Source: Roseicella aerolata (GTDB lineage: Bacteria > Pseudomonadota > Alphaproteobacteria > Acetobacterales > Acetobacteraceae). Taken from it: DNA of 40,857 nucleotides. Each line of letters opens with the position of its first letter. The stretch's first letter is position 1. A model generated the notes under the pieces. The model was not told the origin of the DNA and searched no databases. It worked only from the letters and a program-made list of their open reading frames with translations. A program made the translations under genes and the position numbers. The stretch lies in contig NZ_JAJAQI010000045.1 in NCBI RefSeq assembly GCF_020523605.1, positions 1-40,857 on the forward strand, written 5' to 3'. This document shows positions 1-8,272 of this stretch, piece after piece.

Positions 1-327
1 CTGACGGGCGTGGAGATCGAGAAGATGCTTCCCACCCCGAACATCCCGCTGGGCAACATCCCCGAGGCGCAGAAATACCTCGCCGAGGGTTCGCACCGCC
101 GGCTCTATACCTTCAGCCCCGAGGACTACAAGGACATCGCGGCGATCTGGGGCCAGGGCGAGCAGGCGCTGCCGGGCGACCCGCCGGGCGAGCTGCAGGT
201 GGTGGAGGGCATGCCGGATGGCGGCAAGATCCATGAGCTGGTCGGCGAGCCCTCCGCCTTCACCCCGGACTATGCGCCGGAGGAGATGTACGAGATCGCG
301 GCGAAGCTGACCAAGGCGATGCGCTGA
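1..327 (+). CDS. 3' fragment of an unrecognised protein
   Basis: An open frame runs from the left window edge to a TGA at 325-327. A GTG at position 10 is in frame, but codons 1-9 are also open, so the gene probably begins outside the window. The visible ~108 residues are acidic, with many Pro and Gly and no obvious membrane segment or cysteine motif. The C-terminal stretch FTPDYAPEEMYEIAAKLTKAM looks like an amphipathic terminal helix. I do not recognise the family; an ABC-type binding protein C-terminus is possible given the permeases next door, but those genes are convergent, so operon membership does not support it. Codon use matches the neighbouring genes. Confidence 0.6.
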   Translation: MTGVEIEKMLPTPNIPLGNIPEAQKYLAEGSHRRLYTFSPEDYKDIAAIWGQGEQALPGDPPGELQVVEGMPDGGKIHELVGEPSAFTPDYAPEEMYEIAAKLTKAMR

Positions 328-336
328 CGCCTGGCG

Positions 337-355
337 GAGGGGCCTCGTGCCCCTC
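337..355. terminator. hairpin between convergent genes
   Basis: A perfect 7-bp GC stem (GAGGGGC / GCCCCTC) with a 5-nt loop lies between the stop of the left-edge gene and the stop of the dppC-like gene. Neither side has a clear T-run, so a terminator role is inferred from its position between convergent genes. Confidence 0.35.
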
Positions 356-363
356 CCCTCCCG

Positions 364-1188
364 TTACGGCATCCGCTGCCGGATGCCATCCGCCACCAGC
401 GTGCAGCCGGTGACCGCCAGCAGGATGGCGAGGCCGGGCCAGACCGCCGCCAGCGGCGCGCTGAACACCATCTCCTGCGCGTTGGACAGCATGTTGCCCC
501 AGGAGGGCGCGGGCGGCTGGATGCCGAGGCCGAGGAAGCTCAGCGTGCTCTCCGCCAGGATCGCGCCGGCGACCGAGAGCGCGGTCGCGACCGCAATGGG
601 CCCGGCAATGTTCGGCAGCAGGTGCCGGACCAGCACGCGCGCCTCGCCGGCGCCTGCGACGCGTGCCGCGGCGACATAGTCGAGCGAGAGCTGCGTCAGC
701 GCCGCCGCGCGCGTGAGCCGCGCCACCACCACCCAGCCGAAGACCACCAGGATGGCGGCGATGCGGATGATGTCCGACAGCGCCTCCCCGCGCGGCAGGC
801 CGAAGCGGCCGGTGTCCACCGCCGCCAGCACCACCAGCAGCGGCAGGGCCGGCAGGGCCAGCATCCCATCCGCCAGGCGCATCAGCAGCGCCTCCGTCCA
901 GCCGCCCGCCCAGGCGGCCAGCAGCCCGATGCCGGTGCCGAGCAGCGTCGCCCCGAGCGCGACGGCGAGGGCGACCGCGAGCGAGACCCGCGCGCCATGC
1001 AGCAGCCGCAGCAGGATGTCCCGCCCCAGTTCATCCGTGCCCAGCGGATGCGCGGCCGAGGGCGCGGCGAAGCGGTTGAAGAGGTCCGGCGTGAAGGGAT
1101 CATGCCCCAGCCAGCTCTGCAGCAGCGGCGCCGCCAGCGCGCCGAGGGCGAGCGCGCCCAGCAAAGCAAGGCCGAGCCAGAGGCGCAT
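364..1188 (-). CDS. DppC/OppC-type ABC transporter permease
   Basis: Inner-membrane permease of the dipeptide/oligopeptide/nickel ABC class, 274 aa, the usual family length. It has an N-terminal membrane segment, then the family hallmark HPLGTDELGRDILLRLLHGA near residues 47-66, then about five more membrane helices. The cytoplasmic EAA-type loop is near residues 170-195 (DYVAAARVAGAGEARVLVRH). Its ATG shares one base with the TGA of the upstream dppB-like gene, so the pair is translationally coupled. No binding protein or ATPase of the peptide class lies beside it in this window, so the substrate cannot be assigned; partners must be encoded elsewhere if the transporter is functional. Confidence 0.9.
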   Translation of the reverse strand: MRLWLGLALLGALALGALAAPLLQSWLGHDPFTPDLFNRFAAPSAAHPLGTDELGRDILLRLLHGARVSLAVALAVALGATLLGTGIGLLAAWAGGWTEALLMRLADGMLALPALPLLVVLAAVDTGRFGLPRGEALSDIIRIAAILVVFGWVVVARLTRAAALTQLSLDYVAAARVAGAGEARVLVRHLLPNIAGPIAVATALSVAGAILAESTLSFLGLGIQPPAPSWGNMLSNAQEMVFSAPLAAVWPGLAILLAVTGCTLVADGIRQRMP

Positions 1189-2126
1189 CAGCGCGAGAGC
1201 CTCGGGTCGATCAGCCGCTGCGCGATATCGGCCGCCAGCGTCGCCAGCATGGTCACCAGCGCCGCCAGCAGCAGGGCCAGCAGCGCCAGGTTGTAGTCAT
1301 TGCCCATGATGGCGTCGTAGATCAGCTTGCCCATGCCGGGCCGGGCGAAGATGGTCTCCGTCACCAGCGCGCCGGAGACCAGCGCGCCGGCATCCAGCGC
1401 GAGAATGGTCACCACCGGGATCGCGGCATTCGGGAAGGCATGGCCCCAGAGCACGGCGCGCTCGGGCAGGCCCTTCATGCGTGCGGTGCGGATGTAGTTC
1501 GCGCCCAGCTCGGCCTGCATCGCCGCCATGCTGTGCCGCGCATAGCCCGCGAGGTTGCCGATGGCGAGCGTCGCGACCGGCAGGGCGAGGAAGCGCGCGG
1601 CCTCGGCGAGGCCCGGCGCCTCCGCGAGGCCGCCGGCCGGCAGCCAGCCCAGCTCCACCGCGAAGAGGATGATGAGCAGGATGCCGAGCCAGAAGGTCGG
1701 CGTGGATTGCGCCAGGATGGTGACGGCATCCACCGCCGGCGCCGCCCCGCGCCGGGCCGCGCCCCAGACGCCGAGCAGCACGCCGAAGCCCCCCGCGAGC
1801 AGCAGCGCGCAGCCGAGCAGCACCAGGGTGGAGCCGAGCGCGGGCCAGAGCACCTGTGCCGCCGGCACGGCAAACAGCCGGGAATGGCCGAACTCCCCGC
1901 GCAGCAGGGCGGCGGCCCAGGCCAGGTAGCGCTCATGCAGCGGCCGGTCGAGCCCGTGCAGCGCCCGCAGCCGCGCCGCATCCTCGGCCGTGAGCTGCGG
2001 GTCGGACATCAAGGCGAGGTCCACGGGATCGCCGGGCATCAGCCCCATGACGGACCAGGTTGCGGCGGAGACGAGGAAAAGGGTGACCGCGATCTGGACC
2101 AGGCGGCCGGCAATCAGGGCAAGCAT
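1188..2126 (-). CDS. DppB/OppB-type ABC transporter permease
   Basis: 312-aa inner-membrane permease, partner of the DppC-like protein immediately downstream. The N-terminus carries the typical DppB start: a first helix, then MGLMPGDPVDLALMSDPQLT, then LHGLDRPLHERYLAWAAALLRGEFG. About six membrane helices follow, and the EAA loop is near residue 220 (YIRTARMKGLPERAVLWGHA). The stop overlaps the start of dppC by one base. Upstream of its ATG lie about 360 bases containing a dispersed repeat element and then the end of the ABC/monooxygenase operon on the same strand, so it may have its own promoter or be a distal part of that transcript. Peptide, amino-acid or metal-chelate uptake are all possible. 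Confidence 0.9.
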   Translation of the reverse strand: MLALIAGRLVQIAVTLFLVSAATWSVMGLMPGDPVDLALMSDPQLTAEDAARLRALHGLDRPLHERYLAWAAALLRGEFGHSRLFAVPAAQVLWPALGSTLVLLGCALLLAGGFGVLLGVWGAARRGAAPAVDAVTILAQSTPTFWLGILLIILFAVELGWLPAGGLAEAPGLAEAARFLALPVATLAIGNLAGYARHSMAAMQAELGANYIRTARMKGLPERAVLWGHAFPNAAIPVVTILALDAGALVSGALVTETIFARPGMGKLIYDAIMGNDYNLALLALLLAALVTMLATLAADIAQRLIDPRLSR

Positions 2127-2137
2127 CGGCCTCCAGC

Positions 2138-2254
2138 CTAGAGCAGATCGCGGGAGAGCGTGAACGCCCGTGAGCGAGACTCTGCTCGGAAATCAGGGAG
2201 CACCGGCGGATGGACGTTCAGCTATGAACGCCATCCGCCGTAGAGCGGATCGCC
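2138..2254 (+). repeat. two-hairpin dispersed repeat, copy A
   Basis: The element begins CTAGAGCAGATCGCGGG and folds into two consecutive hairpins. The first pairs GAGCAGA (2141-2147) with TCTGCTC (2181-2187). The second pairs 2205-2220 with 2225-2239 over 15 bp, with one bulged A and a GCTA loop. By eye alignment it matches copy B at 17774 over its full length and, inverted, copy E at 25921. It lies in the 361-base gap between the monooxygenase stop and the dppB start. The rest of that gap (2255-2487) shows only GC-rich sequence with a run of nine G at 2377-2385 and no supported gene. Confidence 0.75.
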
Positions 2255-2487
2255 AAGCGGCATGAATCCACCGGATGAGCGGCGGCAGGACACGGCCGCG
2301 GGCAAGGGCGTCCTCACCGGCATATCGTGCCCCTGGGCCTGATCCTCGGCCGGCCGCTCAGCCGGGCGACCTTCCCGGGGGGGGGCGTTGGGTGCGTCGT
2401 GACGCCGCGGGACGATGGCCTCGAACGTCCCGGCATCGTCGCGGCCACGGCACTGATCGCCACGCCGGGCCGATCCGGATCGCCGCG

Positions 2488-3654
2488 TCAGCTTCCGCCT
2501 CCGGACCGCGCCATCTCCGCCTCATGCTTGCGGAACATCGCCTCCACCGCCGCCTGGCGCTTGCCGCTGAACTCCACATTGTTCTCGCCGACCCATTGGT
2601 AGGAGGCGACGCGCGCCGCGTTGGTCCCACGGAAATGCGGCATGACGTAGCGGGCATAGAGTTCGTAGGAGCGCTTCGTGCCCTCCCAGTCCGCCCAGTC
2701 ATGGGTCTGCTGCAGGAAGACGCCGAACTCGCCCTGCTGGCCCTGCAATCGCTCGATCATGGCGATGGCGTCATCCGGCGTGCCGACCACGCCGAGCTTC
2801 TTTTCCACGAACCAGTCCACCGGATCCGTCCCGGCGGGGACGGGGAAGCGGCCGGGCGAGTTGTTGTTGAAGTAGTCGATGTATTTCCGGAAGCCGAAGC
2901 GGACGTTCTCCCTGGCCTGCTCCCGCGTCTCGGCGATGTGCATCGGCGCGACGATGCGCAGCCGCGCCGGGTCCATGCTCCGTCCATGCTCCGCGGCGAT
3001 CCGGCAGGCGATCTCCCAATTGGCCGCCAGCGCGTCGAAGGCCGCGCCATCGGCCGCCGCGACGCAGAGCATGGAGAGATCGTACCTGCCGGCCGCCCGC
3101 CCGCCGGAAGGCGAGACGGCGCTGGCCACCGAGACCTCCGGATGCGGCCGCGTATAGGGCAGCAGGTGCGCGCGGGCGTTGACGAGGGTGTACCACTCGG
3201 TGGTCTCGGTCACCACCTCCCCGCGGAAGAGCCGCAGGATGACGTCGAGCGCCTGCAGCATCCGGTCCCGCTGGGTGGAGGGATCAATGCCGAGCATCAT
3301 GGCGTCGGATGCCAGCAGCCCCGGCCCGGCGCCGAACATCACCCGCCCGCGGGTCTGGTGGTCGAGCTGGATGAGGCGGTTCGCGACCATCAGCGGGTTG
3401 TGGTAGGGCAGCGAGACGACGCCGGTGCCGAAGCGCAGCCGCTGCGTGATGGCGGCGGCATGGGCGATGAAGAGCTCGGGCGAGGCGATGGTCTCGAAGC
3501 CCGCCGAATGGTGCTCGCCGATCCAGGCCTCGTCGAAGCCGAGACGGTCGAGCCATTCGCAGAGCTCGAGGTCCCGGTGGATGCACATGGTCGGGTCCTC
3601 TTCCAGCGCGTGGAAGGGGGCCATGAAGACGCCATGCCTCAGGGTGAGCGCCAT
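2488..3654 (-). CDS. LLM-class flavin-dependent monooxygenase (limonene monooxygenase-like)
   Basis: 388-aa luciferase-like (bacterial luciferase fold) oxidoreductase that would use reduced flavin and O2. Family features are clear: EDPTMCIHRDLELCEWLDRL and DEAWIGEHHSAGFE near the N-terminus, RLRFGTGVVSLPYHNPLM in the middle, and LDHQTRGRVMFGAGPG. These resemble the limonene 1,2-monooxygenase/alkanal monooxygenase branch; the true substrate is unknown. The start is the ATG at 3654, preceded at good spacing by GGAGG; codons further upstream overlap the previous gene. It follows the ABC ATPase stop by 16 bases and is the last gene of that operon, which suggests that the imported compound, or something derived from it, is its substrate. 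No flavin reductase is seen nearby. Confidence 0.88.
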   Translation of the reverse strand: MALTLRHGVFMAPFHALEEDPTMCIHRDLELCEWLDRLGFDEAWIGEHHSAGFETIASPELFIAHAAAITQRLRFGTGVVSLPYHNPLMVANRLIQLDHQTRGRVMFGAGPGLLASDAMMLGIDPSTQRDRMLQALDVILRLFRGEVVTETTEWYTLVNARAHLLPYTRPHPEVSVASAVSPSGGRAAGRYDLSMLCVAAADGAAFDALAANWEIACRIAAEHGRSMDPARLRIVAPMHIAETREQARENVRFGFRKYIDYFNNNSPGRFPVPAGTDPVDWFVEKKLGVVGTPDDAIAMIERLQGQQGEFGVFLQQTHDWADWEGTKRSYELYARYVMPHFRGTNAARVASYQWVGENNVEFSGKRQAAVEAMFRKHEAEMARSGGGS

Positions 3655-3670
3655 GGGATTGTCCTCCGGG

Positions 3671-4768
3671 TCAGCGCAGCGCCGCGGCATCCTCCCCGGC
3701 GCCGGCGAAAAGGTGCAGGCGGGCGGGATCGAGGCCGAGCGCGACCGTCTCCCCCGGGCGCAGCACGGTGGTCGCCGGCGTGCGGAGGATGACCGAACCG
3801 CTGCCCAGCTCGATGAAGTGGTAGCGCTCCGCCCCCGCCAGCTCGGAAACTGTCACCTTCGCGCGGATGGCGCCCGGCGCGTCCGGCGGAACCAGCGCGA
3901 TATCTTCCGGCCGCACGCCAAGCGTCGCCTGGGGCGTCGCCGGCATGCGCGGCGGCGCCTGCGGCAGGGGCACGGCGATGCCCGGGCCCTGGAAGACCGG
4001 CCTGCCGCCCTCGATCCGCAGCTCGCCCTCGATCATGTTCATGGACGGGGTGCCGATGAACTCCGCGACGAAGCGGTTGGCGGGGCGGGAGTAGATCTCC
4101 TCCGGCGTGCCGACCTGCTGCATGACGCCGTGGTTCATCACCACGATCCGGTCGGAGAGCGTCATCGCCTCCAACTGGTCATGCGTGACGTAGATCATGG
4201 TGGTGCGCAGCTTCTGGTGCAGCGCCGCCAGCTCCGCCCGCATATGGACGCGCAGCTTGGCGTCCAGGTTGGACAGCGGTTCATCCAGCAGGAAGACCTC
4301 CGGGTCGCGGATCAGCGCCCGGCCGAGGGCCACGCGCTGCCGCTGTCCGCCCGAGAGCTGGCGCGGCTTGCGCTCCAGCATCGTCTCCAGCCGCAGCATG
4401 GGCGCGATTGCGGCGACCTTGCGCGCCCGCTCCTCCTTCCCGATGCCGCGCTTCCTGAGCCCGTATTCCAGGTTCTGCCGCACCGTCATGTGGGGGTAGA
4501 GCGCGTAGCTCTGGAAGACCATGGCGATGTTGCGGTCGCGCGGCTCCAGCTTCGTGATGTCGCGCGGGCCGAAGAGGATGCGGCCGGAAGACGGCACCTC
4601 CAGCCCCGCGATGATGCGCAGCGCGGTGGACTTCCCGCAGCCCGAGGGACCGACGAGGGAGACGAACTCGCCATCGGCGATGTCGAGCGTCAGCTCCTGC
4701 AGCGCATGCACCGTGCCCGTCGGGCCCCGGAATTCCTTGTGCAGCCGGTCGATGCGGACATTCGCCAT
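3671..4768 (-). CDS. ABC transporter ATP-binding protein, MalK/UgpC type
   Basis: 365-aa ATPase of the carbohydrate uptake class (CUT1). Walker [10 protein letters not shown] is at residues 40-48, the Q-loop at about 86, the signature LSGGQRQR at 138-145, Walker B FLLDEP at 159-164 and the H-loop His at 196. The C-terminal ~110 residues form the TOBE/regulatory region (GVRPEDIAL), as in UgpC and MalK. All catalytic motifs are intact. The gene starts 3 bases after the upstream permease stop, and the monooxygenase gene follows after 16 bases. It energises the two permeases encoded upstream in the operon. Confidence 0.95.
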   Translation of the reverse strand: MANVRIDRLHKEFRGPTGTVHALQELTLDIADGEFVSLVGPSGCGKSTALRIIAGLEVPSSGRILFGPRDITKLEPRDRNIAMVFQSYALYPHMTVRQNLEYGLRKRGIGKEERARKVAAIAPMLRLETMLERKPRQLSGGQRQRVALGRALIRDPEVFLLDEPLSNLDAKLRVHMRAELAALHQKLRTTMIYVTHDQLEAMTLSDRIVVMNHGVMQQVGTPEEIYSRPANRFVAEFIGTPSMNMIEGELRIEGGRPVFQGPGIAVPLPQAPPRMPATPQATLGVRPEDIALVPPDAPGAIRAKVTVSELAGAERYHFIELGSGSVILRTPATTVLRPGETVALGLDPARLHLFAGAGEDAAALR

Positions 4769-4771
4769 GGG

Positions 4772-5590
4772 TCAGCCCTTCACGCCGCCGGCGCCCATGC
4801 CGGTCACGAGGTAGCGTTGGATGAGGCCGAAGGCGAGCGCCATCGGCAGGGTAGCAAGCGTCGAGGCCGCCATGATCAGCCCCCAATTGGTGTCGGTGGT
4901 GGAGACGAAGCGCATCATGCCGGGCGGCAGGGTGCGCAGGCTCTCGTCCGAGATCAGGATGAGGGCGTAGAGATACTCGTTCCAGGCGAAGAGGAAGGCG
5001 AAGATGCCGGTGGCGATGATGCCGGGCACCGCCTGCGGCAGCACCACGTCCCAGAGCGCGCCGAGCCGGGTCGCGCCGTCGATCATCGCCGCTTCTTCCA
5101 GGTCCACGGGGACGGAGGCGAAGAAGTCCCGCATCACCCACATGACGAAGGGCAGCGAGAAGGTGAGATAGGCCAGCGACAGGCCGAGATGGCTGTTGGT
5201 CAGGCCGAGTTCGCGGAACAGAAGCAGCAGCGGGATGACCAGCAGCGCGCCCGGGAACATGTAGGCCAGCAGCACCAGCCGCCCATAGGCCTCCTTGCCC
5301 CGGACGTTGAACCGCGCCAGCGCATAGGCGCCGAGGATGCCGACCGCGAGGGAGAGCGCGGTGGACAGCAGGCACACCTTCAGGCTGTTCCAGAAGAGCA
5401 GGCCGAAATCCGTCAACCAGAACAGGTTGACGTAGTGCTCCAGCGTCCAGGTCGCCGGCAGGAAGGTGGGCGGGACGCGGAAGACCTCGGTCTGCGGCTT
5501 CAGGGAGGTCAGCGTCATCCAGTAGAGCGGGAAGGCGACAAAGGTCAGCAGGACCATCGCCAGCCCGTAGGTCCGCAGCAGGCGCAGCAT
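4772..5590 (-). CDS. carbohydrate-type ABC permease, MalG/UgpE family
   Basis: 272-aa inner-membrane permease with about six helices. The EAA loop is near residues 165-190 (VPVDLEEAAMIDGATRLGALWDVVLPQA), the binding site for the ATPase. The C-terminus IQRYLVTGMGAGGVKG is characteristic of MalG-type proteins, where the tail inserts towards the binding protein. The ATG at 5590 shares one base with the TGA of the upstream MalF-like gene; a TTG one codon earlier is also in frame but unlikely. It forms the translocation pore with the MalF-like partner. Confidence 0.93.
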   Translation of the reverse strand: MLRLLRTYGLAMVLLTFVAFPLYWMTLTSLKPQTEVFRVPPTFLPATWTLEHYVNLFWLTDFGLLFWNSLKVCLLSTALSLAVGILGAYALARFNVRGKEAYGRLVLLAYMFPGALLVIPLLLLFRELGLTNSHLGLSLAYLTFSLPFVMWVMRDFFASVPVDLEEAAMIDGATRLGALWDVVLPQAVPGIIATGIFAFLFAWNEYLYALILISDESLRTLPPGMMRFVSTTDTNWGLIMAASTLATLPMALAFGLIQRYLVTGMGAGGVKG

Positions 5591-6546
5591 CAATCTTGCT
5601 CCTTCCGCAGGAAGGCGAAGTAGATGGTCATGACCGCGATCAGGATCAGGAACATCACCACCGCGATGGCCGAGCCGCGCCCCATCTCATAGAGGCCGAA
5701 GGCCTGTTCGTAGACCAGGATCGGCAGGGTCATGGTGGAGCGCAGCGGACCGCCGCCGGTCAGCAGGAAGATGATCTCGAAATTGTTGAACATGAAGATG
5801 GTCCGCAGCAGCGCGATGACCAGCAGCACGTCCTTGATCTGGTGCAGGGTGATGTCGATGAAGCGGGCGATGGCGCCGGCGCCGTCGATCCGCGCCGCCT
5901 CGTACAGGTCCTGCGGGATCACCTGCAGCCGGGCGAGGACGATGACGACGACGAAGGGGAAGTATTTCCAGACGCCGACATAGACCACGGCCCAGAAGGC
6001 GCTGCCGGGCTGGGACAGCCAGGCGATCGGCGCGTCCACGATCCCGCTCTGCACCAGCAGCCAGTTCAGCACGCCATACAGCGCGTTGTAGAGCAGCATC
6101 CAGACCAGGATGACCGAGACGACCGGCATCATGTAGGGAAACAGCACCAGCCCGCGAACCAGGGAGCGGCCCTTGAAGGGCTGGTGCAGGATCAGCGCGA
6201 CGGCGGTGCCGAGGATGATCTGCAGCCCCACCGCGACCCCGGCCCAGAGGCTGGACAGCCAGAGCGAGTGCCAGAACTCGGCATTGCTGAACAGCCAGGC
6301 ATAATTGGCCAGGCCGACCCAGACTCCCTCCGGGTCCAGCACATGCCGCTGCAGGAAGCTGGTGTAGATCCCGTAGCCCAGCGGGAAGACCAGCAGCACC
6401 AGGAAGGTCAGCGCGCTGGGCAGGAGAAGGATGACGCCGAGATGCTGGTCCAGCAGCCTGCCGAGCAGGCTGCGTGACCCGATCGGGGGCCGGGCCGCAT
6501 CCTCCGCCGGATGCGTCCCGACCGCCGGCGGCGCGTGTTGCGACAC
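5590..6546 (-). CDS. carbohydrate-type ABC permease, MalF/UgpA family
   Basis: 318-aa permease. A cytoplasmic N-terminus of about 30 residues is followed by helix 1 (LGVILLLPSALTFLVLLVFPL) and about five further helices. The EAA loop is near residues 215-235 (IPQDLYEAARIDGAGAIARF). It starts with GTG 12 bases after the binding-protein stop, behind a GGGGAG-like ribosome site, and ends overlapping the MalG-like start. Together with the MalG-like protein and the ATPase it makes a CUT1-type importer; the sugar or sugar-like ligand cannot be read from the permease. Confidence 0.93.
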   Translation of the reverse strand: MSQHAPPAVGTHPAEDAARPPIGSRSLLGRLLDQHLGVILLLPSALTFLVLLVFPLGYGIYTSFLQRHVLDPEGVWVGLANYAWLFSNAEFWHSLWLSSLWAGVAVGLQIILGTAVALILHQPFKGRSLVRGLVLFPYMMPVVSVILVWMLLYNALYGVLNWLLVQSGIVDAPIAWLSQPGSAFWAVVYVGVWKYFPFVVVIVLARLQVIPQDLYEAARIDGAGAIARFIDITLHQIKDVLLVIALLRTIFMFNNFEIIFLLTGGGPLRSTMTLPILVYEQAFGLYEMGRGSAIAVVMFLILIAVMTIYFAFLRKEQD

Positions 6547-6558
6547 GCTCCCCGCCCC

Positions 6559-7857
6559 TTACGGCCGCAGGTCCTTGGTGGCGTCCACCGCCTCCTTCTG
6601 CGCCTTCTCGACCGCGATGTTCACCGGCTCCTTCCCCAGCACGATGCGCTGCACCATGTCCGGGATGATGTTGCGCGCCTCGATGGCATCCCACTTGTAG
6701 TTGAAGGGGCGGTCCGGCGTTTCCTGGGTGGCGCTGATGCCGAAGTCGATCGGCTCGATCAGCGGCCTGACGATGTCCGGATGCTTCTGCACCCAGTCAT
6801 GCCGCTCCACCATCGGCATGACGGATGTGCGCGTCGGCACCACATGCGCGATGACCGGCTCCATCATCATGAACATGTGCTGCGGCTCCAGCATGAACTT
6901 CACATAGTCCAGCGCCGCATTGGTGTTGCGCGACTTGTAGACCACGAACTCGTCCCAGCCGAGCGCGGTTGCCGGCGTGCCGCCATGCGGGATGTGCACC
7001 GTCTTCGACTTCGGCAGCAGGTCGGGCGCCTGCTGGTAGAGATGCGACAGCACGCGGCCCCAGTAGAAGGTCGTGGCCGCCTTGCCGGAGGTATAGGCCG
7101 CCGAGGCCTCGCGGAAGCCGTACTGGCCGATATCCGGCGGCGAGAAGCGGCACATCTCGGCATAGTAGGTCATCGCGCGCCGGATCTCCGGCGTGTCGAA
7201 GGTCGGGTTCAGCTTGTCGTCGAACATGCGCCCGCCGGCGCCCCAGATCGCGATGGTCGCCTGGATCTGCGTGTTCCAGGTGCGGCCCGCCGGGAAGCAG
7301 GCGCCGAACATGCCCCGCGCCGGGTTGGTCAGCTTCTCCGCCGCGGCGCGATACTCGTCCCAGGTCTTCGGCAGTTCGAGCCCCGCCTCCTGGAACAGGT
7401 CGGTGCGGCACCACAGCACCGGCCACTGCACGCCATAGGGAATGGCGGCCTGGATGCCGTTCAGATGCCAGGCCTTCAGGCTCGGCGCATGGAAATCGGC
7501 GCGGCCGATCTGATCCACCAGCGGCGCGAGATCGACCAGCAGGTTGCGCTTGGCCGCCGCCGCCATGAAGCTGACGCGGGAGGAGCCGGCGACGATCTCC
7601 GGCGGCCGGCCCGCCATCAGGTCGGCCGGGATCTTGCGGATCAGGTCATCCCAGGAGGCGTATTCGGGCTGGACCGCGGCGCCTCTGTTGGCCTCGGTGT
7701 AGCGGGTGATCAGCTCCTGCCAGACCTTCACCTGGCTCGGATCGGTCTCGGGTGTCAGGAAGCGGATCGTGCCGCGCGCCTGCGCCCGGGCGTGGCCGCC
7801 CATCGCCAGACCAACACCACCCGCCAGGCCGCCGGCCAGGAAGTCCCTTCGCTTCAT
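6559..7857 (-). CDS. extracellular solute-binding protein, family 1 (Tat-type leader)
   Basis: 432-aa periplasmic binding protein, first gene of the importer operon. The ATG at 7857 follows GGGAGG at 5-base spacing, which decides the start; the frame stays open for 66 codons upstream but that part is unlike protein. The leader MKRRDFLAGGLAGGVGLAMG has the twin-arginine pattern and should be cut after HARAQA. The body has family-1 features such as TPETDPSQVKVWQELITRYTE, then the ligand-domain aromatic residues and a C-terminal DWVQKHPDIVRPLIEPIDFG. It delivers ligand to the MalF/MalG-like permeases. No transcription regulator is adjacent. Confidence 0.92.
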   Translation of the reverse strand: MKRRDFLAGGLAGGVGLAMGGHARAQARGTIRFLTPETDPSQVKVWQELITRYTEANRGAAVQPEYASWDDLIRKIPADLMAGRPPEIVAGSSRVSFMAAAAKRNLLVDLAPLVDQIGRADFHAPSLKAWHLNGIQAAIPYGVQWPVLWCRTDLFQEAGLELPKTWDEYRAAAEKLTNPARGMFGACFPAGRTWNTQIQATIAIWGAGGRMFDDKLNPTFDTPEIRRAMTYYAEMCRFSPPDIGQYGFREASAAYTSGKAATTFYWGRVLSHLYQQAPDLLPKSKTVHIPHGGTPATALGWDEFVVYKSRNTNAALDYVKFMLEPQHMFMMMEPVIAHVVPTRTSVMPMVERHDWVQKHPDIVRPLIEPIDFGISATQETPDRPFNYKWDAIEARNIIPDMVQRIVLGKEPVNIAVEKAQKEAVDATKDLRP

Positions 7858-8012
7858 GTTATCCTCCCGCATCGCCCGCCCTTGCCGGTCCGGGTCGCAT
7901 GTTTTTCTTGTCGGGGGAGATTTGCAGGGTCCTGCGATGGCCGCAACCCGCCTTGTCGGATGCGGCCGGGGCGAGCACCGCGCCGTCACAGCTGCGCCCA
8001 TCGTCGATCGGC

Positions 8013-8041
8013 GCTCCGGGCGAGGTCGGCTCGCCCGGAGC
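8013..8041. terminator. perfect 12-bp hairpin in the gap 7858-8272
   Basis: GCTCCGGGCGAG pairs perfectly with CTCGCCCGGAGC around a 5-nt loop. It lies 230 bases downstream of the capD-like gene and 155 bases upstream of the binding-protein start, both on the - strand. No T-run follows, so it may be a transcript boundary or a structured leader. The rest of the 415-base gap is GC-rich, with further weak inverted repeats (8215-8270) and no credible gene; the importer promoter must be in it but no clear -35/-10 pair was recognised. Confidence 0.4.
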
Positions 8042-8272
8042 AGGCCGGCGGCCATTGCGACGCGACGAACGCCTACCCGAACCGGGAAAGCGCCCCCTTC
8101 GGCAGTTCGGGGCGTGGCGACATCCTCCGCGACGCCGCTGCGGGGTCAGGTGCGCGCGATGTCCCCGCGTGTCACGCCACCCGGTGTTTCCAAGGGCCTT
8201 GCGGCTCTTGGCGGGGTTCCGGGGGGCGGAGCAGCCCCTGCTGGCGGGGCCATCGGGGCGGAGCCGCCGCCG

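Noticed and set aside
3425-5623. 732-codon open frame on the + strand
   Set aside because: Antisense to the ABC ATPase and permease genes; His/Arg/Asp-rich and without motifs.
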